Source of the DNA: Candidatus Muproteobacteria bacterium
GTDB taxonomy: Bacteria > Pseudomonadota > Gammaproteobacteria > Acidiferrobacterales > Sulfurifustaceae
Assembly: GCA_023266455.1 (NCBI GenBank)
Contig: JAHFQD010000159.1
Location: 1-5,181, forward strand
Length of the DNA stretch: 5,181 nucleotides
Reading direction: 5' to 3'
This document shows, piece by piece, positions 1 to 5,181 of this stretch. The position numbers were made by a program, and so were the translations under genes. Position 1 is the first letter of the stretch. Each line of letters opens with the position of its first letter. The notes below the pieces were generated by a model. The model saw nothing but the letters and a program-made list of their open reading frames with translations. It was not told where the DNA came from and did no database searches.

Positions 1-1156
<1,156 letters not shown>

Positions 1157-1216
1157 CGACCACCATTGAGCTAAGCCACGCTGCGAAGCGGCGTCGGCTT
1201 GAACGAATCGTTAGAC
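1157..1216 (-). repeat. attC recombination site of the PhnB-like VOC cassette (aadA type, R' box degenerate)
   Basis: On the minus strand this begins with a perfect R'' box, GTCTAAC (1216-1210; consensus RYYYAAC), ten bases after the VOC stop codon. Then come an L'' arm (GTTCAAGCC), a GC-rich centre and an L' arm (GGCTTAGCTC). By memory, the first 50 bases differ from the aadA-cassette attC at only about four positions, and the 60-bp length fits. The last part departs: where aadA has GCGTTAGAC, this has TGGTGGTCG (1165-1157), so the R' box is not GTTRRRY. In an integron, the bases after the G of a terminal R' box come from the DNA next to the array, so this looks like the right-hand end of a cassette joined to non-integron sequence. 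The folded strand would pair AAGCC with GGCTT around a short loop. Confidence 0.85.
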
Positions 1217-1226
1217 CGTCCGACTC

Positions 1227-1712
1227 TTAACCGCGACACGCCGCCTCGATTGCAGCGATGTCAATTTTTCCCATCTCCATCATCGCCTCGAACGCACGCT
1301 TGGCGACAGCGGGATTGGGGTCGGCGATCGCTTTTGTGAGGGCAATCGGCGTGATCTGCCAGGACAACCCCCACTTGTCCTTACACCAACCGCACGCGCT
1401 CTCCTGACCGCCGTTGCCGATGATTGCGTTCCAATAGCGATCCGTTTCGGCTTGATCCGTGGTTGCCACCTGAAACGAGAACGCCTCGTTGTGTGTGAAC
1501 TCAGGTCCGCCGTTGAGCCCGAGGCACGGAATGCCCATTACCGTGAACTCGACGGTCAATACGTCCCCTTTCTTCCCAGACGGAAAGTCTCCCGGCGCGC
1601 GGTACACAGCGCCGACGGACGAGTTGGGAAAGGTGGCGGCATAAAACCGCGCCGCTTCTTCGGCGCCGCCATCGTACCAAAGGCAAATCGTATTCTTTGC
1701 TGGCGTTTTCAT
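1227..1712 (-). CDS. PhnB-like VOC protein (3-dmu-9_3-mt family)
   Basis: A 161-residue protein of the vicinal-oxygen-chelate superfamily, in the subgroup often mislabelled 3-demethylubiquinone-9 3-methyltransferase (Pfam 3-dmu-9_3-mt, PF06983). Family marks in order: ICLWYDGGAEEAARFYAATFP (9-29), VLTVEFTVMGIPCLGLNGGPEF (51-72), NEAFSFQV (75-82), DRYWNAI (91-97), CGWCKDKWGLSWQITP (107-122) and the C-terminal MMEMGKIDIAAIEAA (144-158). Length and ends are normal for the family, so it looks intact. These proteins are presumed soluble. The reaction is unknown, and nothing here supports a methyltransferase role. The ATG at 1712-1710 has a good ribosome site (GGAG, 7-8 bases upstream). The TAA lies ten bases before an aadA-type attC, which marks the gene as an integron cassette. 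It is the last cassette before pyrG. Confidence 0.9.
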   Translation of the reverse strand: MKTPAKNTICLWYDGGAEEAARFYAATFPNSSVGAVYRAPGDFPSGKKGDVLTVEFTVMGIPCLGLNGGPEFTHNEAFSFQVATTDQAETDRYWNAIIGNGGQESACGWCKDKWGLSWQITPIALTKAIADPNPAVAKRAFEAMMEMGKIDIAAIEAACRG

Positions 1713-1774
1713 TTCACTTCTCCATTGAGATCGGAAATCGTGCCATTACGACACGGCTTTACTGTGCTCCACAT
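1709..1774 (-). CDS. Possible 21-residue leader peptide ahead of the PhnB-like VOC gene
   Basis: An ATG at 1774-1772 opens a 21-codon frame (MWSTVKPCRNGTISDLNGEVK) whose TGA stop overlaps the VOC ATG as ATGA. That geometry suits translational coupling. The frame contains the VOC gene's own Shine-Dalgarno sequence and starts 13 bases inside the cassette. It has no recognisable ribosome site of its own, and the peptide matches nothing I know. It may be chance. Confidence 0.2.
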   Translation of the reverse strand: MWSTVKPCRNGTISDLNGEVK

Positions 1775-1781
1775 AGAAGCG

Positions 1782-1829
1782 GTCTAATGCAGCACTAACC
1801 GGCGCGCGCCGTCGTTGCGTGCGTTTGAT
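1782..1829 (-). repeat. Degenerate attC site of the COG3607 VOC cassette
   Basis: On the minus strand an R'-like box ATTAGAC (1788-1782) differs from GTTRRRY only in its first base. The opposite end carries ATCAAAC (1829-1823), an imperfect R''. Between them lies a GC stem, CGCACGC pairing with GCGCGCG around an AACGACG loop. Bases 1798-1824 match 2801-2827 of the HNH attC at 26 of 27 positions, so both share a core. The site overlaps the end of the VOC reading frame and supplies its TAG stop. Pairing of the outer boxes is poor (4 of 7), so activity is doubtful. Confidence 0.55.
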
Positions 1830-2235
1830 CGCCCGAGGGGATTGCCGCCGGGTCCATCCACATCGCCCCCCAAATATGGCCGTCGGGGTCCGCCATGTCT
1901 CGGGTGTACATAAAGCCGTGATCTTGAACCGGATTGATGTCGGCTGTTCCGCCGTTTGCGGCGGCTGCCTTGTTCATGGCGTCTACCGATTCTCGGCTGT
2001 CGCAAGACAAGGTAAACCCCGCTTCGCTCGAGGTTGCTGGCGGGATCGGGCGGGTCGTGAATGTGCGCCACTTTGCGTGGGTGAGTAGCATGACGTTAAT
2101 TGTCTCGCTCCACACCATGAAGGCCGCCGTATTGTCCGTAAATTGAGGGTTGTTCACAAAACCGATGGACTTATAGAAGCTCATCGACGCGTCGAGATCG
2201 GTGACAGGCAGGCTTACGATAATCATTTTGAGCAT
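1795..2235 (-). CDS. VOC-family protein, COG3607 lactoylglutathione-lyase-like
   Basis: A 146-residue glyoxalase/bleomycin-resistance-fold protein. It starts MLKMIIVSLPVTDLDASMSFYKSIGF (1-26), then NNPQFTDNTAAFMVWSETINVMLLTHAKW (28-56), LSCDSRESVD (76-85) and QDHGFMYTRDMADPDGHIWGAMWMDPAAI (104-132), the usual order for COG3607. Its substrate is unknown. Related VOC enzymes act on glutathione adducts or bind drugs, but no role is proven here. Two oddities: the family usually has Glu after HIW (HIWEVMWMD), often a metal ligand, and here it is Gly123; and the protein normally ends near the MDPAAI segment, while the last 13 or so residues (SGDQTHATTARAG) are encoded by attC DNA. The ATG at 2235 has only a weak GGAT 8 bases upstream; Met4 is an alternative start. 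Confidence 0.88.
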   Translation of the reverse strand: MLKMIIVSLPVTDLDASMSFYKSIGFVNNPQFTDNTAAFMVWSETINVMLLTHAKWRTFTTRPIPPATSSEAGFTLSCDSRESVDAMNKAAAANGGTADINPVQDHGFMYTRDMADPDGHIWGAMWMDPAAIPSGDQTHATTARAG

Positions 2236-2265
2236 GGCGGTTAATCCAGTTTGTTTAAGGGCAAT

Positions 2266-2293
2266 AATCTAGTAGACGAACGGCCCATCGCAA
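2266..2293 (-). promoter_or_regulatory. Weak promoter candidate in the COG3607 VOC cassette leader
   Basis: TTGCGA (2293-2288) and TAGATT (2271-2266) are separated by 16 bases on the minus strand, each matching the sigma-70 consensus at 4 of 6 positions. They lie about 30 bases before the VOC start. The leader is 128 bases, longer than in the neighbouring cassettes, which would leave room for an internal promoter. Matches this weak occur by chance. Confidence 0.2.
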
Positions 2294-2363
2294 TTTCGAC
2301 ATGCACAGAAATTATTTTTTTCGTTTGGGGGACGAATCGCTCCGGCAAACGCGTTGTGAGTAC

Positions 2364-2463
2364 GCCTAACGCTCCGGTTGAGCGGCCGGTTTCCCTGGGG
2401 TCTTGCGCCAGCACGTAGGCTGGGATGAGCTTGCAAATCTCAGTAAATTTTAAAATGTTGGGG
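2364..2463 (-). repeat. Probable attC of the DUF1488-like cassette, interrupted or with unclear R''
   Basis: A perfect R' box GTTAGGC (2370-2364) is preceded by an L'-like arm, CCGCTCAACCGGAGC, the typical right half of an attC. The left half is hard to place. The best R'' candidate is CCCCAAC (2463-2457), which matches RYYYAAC at all but its first base and would give a 100-bp site. That box is part of a separate MITE-like inverted repeat (2411-2491), so the original R''/L'' half may have been replaced or displaced. The right boundary is solid and the left limit is a guess. Confidence 0.55.
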
Positions 2464-2491
2464 TGCGTTTCACTTACCCCAACCTACGCGC
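2411..2491. repeat. 81-bp MITE-like or REP-like inverted repeat with nested hairpin
   Basis: The ends GCACGTAGGCTGGG (2411-2424) and CCCAACCTACGCGC (2478-2491) are inverted repeats at 12 of 14 positions. Nested inside one end is a perfect 8-bp stem, GTTGGGGT (2457-2464) against ACCCCAAC (2476-2483), with an 11-base loop. An ATTTTAAAAT palindrome lies at about 2447-2456. From memory, GTAGGTTGGGGT followed by its ACCCCAAC complement belongs to a dispersed intergenic repeat seen in many proteobacteria; this could not be searched. It has no coding capacity. It begins 5 bases after the DUF1488-like stop codon and lies inside the attC zone. In RNA it could act as a 3' stabiliser, but no U-tract follows. 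Confidence 0.7.
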
Positions 2492-2496
2492 TTCGA

Positions 2497-2754
2497 TTAA
2501 CAATCAGAAGTTCGAATGAGAATTGAATCATCAGATTCAAAACGTCTTTGTGTAATGAGTTTTTCAGCGATGCGTTCTATTGCACGGCGATTCAATACAA
2601 AGGTATCTATAGGCTTCAGCGTATTACCATCAAAGTGGTCCTGAAGCGCTTCATACGAAATAGCACACTGCAAAGATTTATTTTCAATGTAAGCCGTGAA
2701 TATCACGATCTCGCGTCCTGAATCGGTTAACTGAGATTGCGCGAAGTGCACCAT
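2497..2754 (-). CDS. DUF1488-like small protein (85 aa)
   Basis: A conserved protein of unknown function. The 85-residue length and the order of conserved features fit DUF1488 (PF07369): a front beta-rich part (GREIVIFTAYIENKSLQCAIS, 13-33), EALQDHF (35-41), then a helical stretch NRRAIERIAEKLI (55-67) and an acidic end, ESDDSILIRTSD (73-84). There is no signal peptide or membrane segment, so it is probably cytoplasmic. The start at 2754 is firm: GGAGG at 2765-2761 lies 6 bases before the ATG, the best ribosome site in the window. The gene forms a short cassette of its own, with an attC-like site upstream (HNH cassette) and downstream. It looks intact. The family assignment rests on recall of the pattern, not a search. 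Confidence 0.8.
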   Translation of the reverse strand: MVHFAQSQLTDSGREIVIFTAYIENKSLQCAISYEALQDHFDGNTLKPIDTFVLNRRAIERIAEKLITQRRFESDDSILIRTSDC

Positions 2755-2780
2755 AAGCCACCTCCATGTGCTGAGTTATT

Positions 2781-2837
2781 GCCTAACGTGAAGCTCACGC
2801 ACCGGCGCGCGCCGTCGTTGCGCGCGTCCGGTTCGGC
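2781..2837 (-). repeat. attC recombination site of the HNH cassette
   Basis: On the minus strand, R'' is GCCGAAC (2837-2831) and R' is GTTAGGC (2787-2781); they pair at 6 of 7 positions, and R' is a perfect GTTRRRY. Inside, CCGG-A-CGCGCGC pairs with GCGCGCG-CCGG around an AACGACG loop, leaving one unpaired A. Such extrahelical bases are typical of folded attC. A second small hairpin, CGTGA-GCT-TCACG, lies next to R' and makes the site asymmetric. It starts 27 bases after the HNH stop codon and ends 27 bases before the DUF1488-like ATG. The core is shared with the COG3607 VOC cassette (26 of 27 bases). Confidence 0.75.
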
Positions 2838-2863
2838 AGATTTCTTTTTCTGAATTTCATTAT

Positions 2864-3643
2864 TCATTCGTTCGAGATTTTTACACTGATGGTTACCGAC
2901 GGCATTGGTTGTGACGGTTCGATATAGTAGCGATGATTCGGGTTGTTCAACACTTCATTGACAAGATTCGGTTCAACCCCTAGTCCGAGTAAATACGCCT
3001 TTCTGTCTTTCTTCCAGTTTTCCCAGTTAAACTCGAAGTCGAAAATCTTCCACTGATTTTCTAGAATTGGTTCGAGGTTCTGAAGTTCTTCCGGTGTATA
3101 GAATTCGTTTGGGTGTGAATCGAGTTTATTGTTATTGCACTTCCTGCATAGGGCAACCAGATTTCCGGGCACCAAATGTCCGCCCAATATCATTGGTATA
3201 TGGTGGTCGATGTTGAGAAATTCCTTTGAGCCACATTTAAAGCACTGATGTCCGAATAGGGAAAAGAATTTCTTTTTGTAAAGATCGGCAACTACAGCAG
3301 GGCCAAAGCGACTGTAGAGGCCGCGTTTTTCTTTGTTTCTTTGTCCTTTGTAAGTTTCACTACTGTGTCCGGGTATTCTGACGGTGACGACTGGTCCGAA
3401 TTGTTCCTTTCCCTCTTTCTTGGCATTGGGCGAAGGTAAGCCGAAATAAGTGTAGAGGTCTTTTACTTCCTCACCAGAATCTAAATTGATTGCTGAAAGG
3501 ATGCTTTTTATTGCAAAGGTTCTCTTTCCCTGACGGAGATGGCAAAAAGCGGTAATTGCAACGGGAGGCTCAGGCACGATTTCAGATATGCGCCGTTCAG
3601 TAATTTTTCCCTCACCATCCTCATATTTGATTATGAGTTCCAT
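2864..3643 (-). CDS. HNH endonuclease candidate with WYL-like N-terminal domain
   Basis: A 259-residue protein. Residues 1-60 resemble a WYL-type beta domain: LIIKYEDGEGKITERRI (3-19) and ITAFCHLRQGKRTFAIKSI (30-48), although the WYL triplet itself is missing. Residues 134-173 form an HNH module: zinc-type CxxC at 134/137, the IDHH catalytic stretch with D146-H147-H148, then GN (Asn161), and a second CxxC at 166/169 followed by NNNK. HNH proteins cut DNA with one divalent metal; the natural target is unknown. The C-terminal 80 residues are unassigned. The ATG at 3643 has AGGA 4 bases upstream. The gene is visibly poorer in GC than tilS (27 of 60 bases at 3421-3480), suggesting acquisition. 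It is the first cassette behind tilS and has an attC after its stop. It might serve defence, homing or DNA repair; nothing decides. Confidence 0.85.
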   Translation of the reverse strand: MELIIKYEDGEGKITERRISEIVPEPPVAITAFCHLRQGKRTFAIKSILSAINLDSGEEVKDLYTYFGLPSPNAKKEGKEQFGPVVTVRIPGHSSETYKGQRNKEKRGLYSRFGPAVVADLYKKKFFSLFGHQCFKCGSKEFLNIDHHIPMILGGHLVPGNLVALCRKCNNNKLDSHPNEFYTPEELQNLEPILENQWKIFDFEFNWENWKKDRKAYLLGLGVEPNLVNEVLNNPNHRYYIEPSQPMPSVTISVKISNE

Positions 3644-3677
3644 CGTGTCCTGAAAATAGCCGAACTGAAATTAGAAA

Positions 3678-3684
3678 CCCCAAC
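3678..3684 (-). other. Candidate left boundary of the cassette array
   Basis: GTTGGGG on the minus strand (3684-3678) matches the integron core site GTTRRRY at six of seven positions and lies 34 bases upstream of the HNH ATG. It is the best recombination-box candidate between tilS and the first cassette gene. No attI-type flanking repeats are seen. A 7-base near match can arise by chance. Confidence 0.35.
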
Positions 3685-3693
3685 CGACGCAAA

Positions 3694-3723
3694 ATATTAC
3701 GTCGCCGACGATTGCCATGTCTC
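3694..3723 (-). promoter_or_regulatory. Candidate sigma-70 promoter ahead of the HNH gene
   Basis: GAGACA (3723-3718) and TAATAT (3699-3694) are spaced by 18 bases on the minus strand, with 4 of 6 and 5 of 6 consensus matches. Transcription would begin near 3687, just before or at the array boundary, and run through all four cassettes. It lies in the tilS-side flank, so it could be the array's promoter supplied by the host. Read-through from accA-tilS is the alternative. Confidence 0.3.
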
Positions 3724-3740
3724 GAACGACAAACGCCAGC

Positions 3741-5084
3741 TCAGAACGTCGTCGTACGCTCTAACAAGATGCGCCATCCCAATTCATCCTCGCGCGCCGT
3801 GAACGGTTCGCAGATCCAACGATCGGCGACCGCCGCTAATTCGTCGCCGACGTAAATCAGCGGTAAGCGTTCACGCTCCCACGGCGGCACGCCGGCTTCT
3901 TGTAGCAATTTTTTTAATTTGTGATGTCCGCGTCCAGGCAGCAAACAGGTTTCGCCGCCGCGGCGTGTGCGGACGGTGACTGTCGCGTTGGCGAGGCGGG
4001 CTTGCGATAGACCTTGTCCGCGTACTGATTGTGCGTGCAATTGCAGATCGGTGCCGGGGATCATTAGCGTCTGCGGCGGCGTCCATGGCAGTTGCAAATC
4101 GGTTTCCGGCGTTGCGGCGTGGCGTTGGACGATCAGGCGATCGCGGTAACGGCGCACTTCGATGCCCTGCCAATCGATGCAGGCTTGGCCGGTGGCGGAT
4201 GGGCGATTCACTTGCGCCAAAATCAGTTCGAGATGTTCCGACGACGGCGCGTCGAAGCCGTTGGTTCGCATCCAGTAGCGCACCACGTTTCGTTGTCGCG
4301 ATGCCGACAACGACGCCAGCGCGGCGAGCGATAAGCCGTCATCGGCGCGGCAATGCGTTAAATCGGTTTGGCCGATTTCGTCCAGCAGCGCAGCGGTGTC
4401 GGCGTTGTTGGAGGCGGCGCGCGCGATCACTCGCATCGTCGCCGGCCAGCGTTGTTCGAGTAACGGCAACACGCGCGCGCGTAGGAAATTGCGCGACATG
4501 CGTTCGTCGCGGTTGCTGGTGTCGTCCACGTAAACGAGTTCATGTGCATGCGCGTAGTCTTCCAACGCGGCGCGCGCGAAACCAAGCAATGGCCGCGCGT
4601 GGCGGCCGACGCCGAAATCGGCGAGCGGCGGCATCGCCGCTAAGCCGCGCGCGCCGGCGCCGCGCAACAGCGCGAGCAATAAGGTTTCGGCTTGATCGTC
4701 TTCGTGATGGGCGGTGAGAAGCACATCGCCGTCCGCGAGATGTGCGGCCAGACGTTCGTAGCGCAACCGGCGCGCGGCGGCTTCGACGCTCTCCTCGTCT
4801 TCGCGACGCACGTCGATGTGCTCAACGACGCACTCAACGTTCAGCGTGGCGCAAACGCGTTGACAGTGTTCGAACCACGCGCGCGACACGGATTGAAGAT
4901 TGTGATCGACGTGCACCGCGCGCAAGCGCGCCGGGCGCAACGCATGCAGCGCGTGTAACAACACATGGGAATCGCGACCGCCGCTGTACGCGACGACGAA
5001 GGAACTGCTTAGCGGAATGCCGAGACGGCGTTCGAGAACGTCGCGTAGCGCCTCGGGTGTGAAAGACTTATCAATGTTCTTCAA
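3741..5084 (-). CDS. tilS: tRNA(Ile)-lysidine synthetase
   Basis: TilS attaches lysine to C34 of the tRNA-Ile with a CAU anticodon, using ATP, so that it reads AUA codons; it is essential in most bacteria and cytoplasmic. The protein has 447 residues, close to the usual gammaproteobacterial length. Seen in order: P-loop SGGRDS (34-39), VDHNLQ (59-64), ESVEAAARRLRYERL (98-112), TAHHEDDQAET (124-134), VDDTSNRD (186-193), RNFLR (198-202), a middle substrate-binding domain, and a C-terminal TilS_C domain with TRRGGE (373-378) and KLKKLLQEAGVPPWERERLPLIY (389-411). The first usable start is TTG at 5084-5082; a TGA in the same frame lies 18 bases upstream and no ATG or GTG precedes the P-loop. GGGGAG lies only one base before the TTG. 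It overlaps the end of accA by 14 bases, so translation is probably coupled. Confidence 0.97.
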   Translation of the reverse strand: MKNIDKSFTPEALRDVLERRLGIPLSSSFVVAYSGGRDSHVLLHALHALRPARLRAVHVDHNLQSVSRAWFEHCQRVCATLNVECVVEHIDVRREDEESVEAAARRLRYERLAAHLADGDVLLTAHHEDDQAETLLLALLRGAGARGLAAMPPLADFGVGRHARPLLGFARAALEDYAHAHELVYVDDTSNRDERMSRNFLRARVLPLLEQRWPATMRVIARAASNNADTAALLDEIGQTDLTHCRADDGLSLAALASLSASRQRNVVRYWMRTNGFDAPSSEHLELILAQVNRPSATGQACIDWQGIEVRRYRDRLIVQRHAATPETDLQLPWTPPQTLMIPGTDLQLHAQSVRGQGLSQARLANATVTVRTRRGGETCLLPGRGHHKLKKLLQEAGVPPWERERLPLIYVGDELAAVADRWICEPFTAREDELGWRILLERTTTF

Positions 5085-5181
5085 ACTCCCCGTACGACAT
5101 CACGCGCTTGTGGCGGTTTTCCAGCAACCGTTCGAGCGGCGTGCTGGTGAGTTTTTCGACGACCTTATGCAAGGCGAGTTT
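5071..5181 (-). CDS. accA: Acetyl-CoA carboxylase carboxyltransferase subunit alpha, C-terminal 36 residues
   Basis: Only the last 36 codons are present, ending in TGA at 5073-5071. The tail holds LLENRHKRVMSYGEFEEH, which matches the AccA C-terminal pattern of a basic NRRYQRLMSYG-like stretch just before the stop. AccA with AccD forms the carboxyltransferase that makes malonyl-CoA for fatty-acid synthesis. The position directly before tilS, with a 14-base overlap, is the known accA-tilS order of Pseudomonas and Xanthomonas relatives and supports the call. The rest of the gene lies to the right of the window. Confidence 0.88.
   Translation of the reverse strand, partial: KLALHKVVEKLTSTPLERLLENRHKRVMSYGEFEEH

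Larger units (their letters stand above)
1163..3683 (-). mobile_element. Four-gene cassette array without an integrase (CALIN-like) between tilS and pyrG
   Basis: Four genes in one orientation each end in an attC-like site. Cassette limits, placed at the G/TT cut of each R' box, are about 3683-2787 (HNH), 2786-2370 (DUF1488-like), 2369-1788 (COG3607 VOC) and 1787-1163 (PhnB-like VOC). One gene per cassette, short 5' leaders, attC directly behind the stop codon and head-to-tail orientation are the usual cassette arrangement. VOC proteins and small orphan proteins are common cassette cargo. No intI gene or clear attI is in the window. Two attC sites are convincing (1157-1216 and 2781-2837); the other two are degenerate or interrupted. 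The array reads in the same direction as accA, tilS and pyrG, so it may be expressed from the host operon. An alternative is a decayed remnant of a larger chromosomal integron whose integrase lies elsewhere. Confidence 0.72.

Noticed and set aside
2239..2314. 15-codon frame MSKLRWAVRLLDYCP in the COG3607 VOC leader
   Set aside because: It has no ribosome site, no coupling to the VOC start and no similarity I recognise; frames of this length are expected by chance.
4031..4717. 228-codon plus-strand arginine-rich frame
   Set aside because: It is antisense to tilS and its Arg/Ala-rich composition is typical of the opposite strand of GC-rich genes.

Overview
The window reads as a gammaproteobacterial chromosome segment. 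Three housekeeping genes lie on the minus strand in the order accA (3' end only, right edge), tilS (complete) and pyrG (5' three fifths, running off the left edge). The accA-tilS-pyrG order is familiar from Pseudomonas and Xanthomonas relatives. The core genes are GC-rich (38 of 60 bases are G or C in the sampled stretch 4441-4500). No genus can be named from this alone. All well supported genes are on the minus strand, so transcription runs from right to left.

The unusual part is the roughly 2.6 kb between tilS and pyrG. It holds four minus-strand genes: a WYL-like/HNH nuclease candidate, a DUF1488-like small protein, a COG3607-type VOC protein and a PhnB-like VOC protein. Each is followed at its 3' end by a sequence resembling an integron attC recombination site. 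The attC behind the PhnB-like gene closely matches the aadA-type attC as I remember it. The HNH attC has good paired R boxes, a GC stem and an extrahelical base. The other two are degenerate or interrupted. No integron integrase gene is present, so the block looks like a small gene-cassette array without its own integrase (a CALIN), inserted co-directionally into a housekeeping operon. The HNH gene is poorer in GC than the core genes, as expected for acquired DNA.

Layout from right to left: accA end (5071-5181), overlapping tilS (3741-5084); a 97-base spacer with the probable left array boundary and a weak promoter candidate; HNH cassette (about 2787-3683); DUF1488-like cassette (about 2370-2786) with a MITE-like inverted repeat behind the gene; COG3607 VOC cassette (about 1788-2369), whose last codons are attC DNA; PhnB-like VOC cassette (about 1163-1787), whose attC has lost its outer R' box; pyrG leader (972-1156); pyrG (1-971).

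AccA, TilS and PyrG serve fatty-acid synthesis, tRNA-Ile decoding and CTP synthesis. The cassette genes share no evident pathway. They are probably read in part by transcription entering from accA-tilS.
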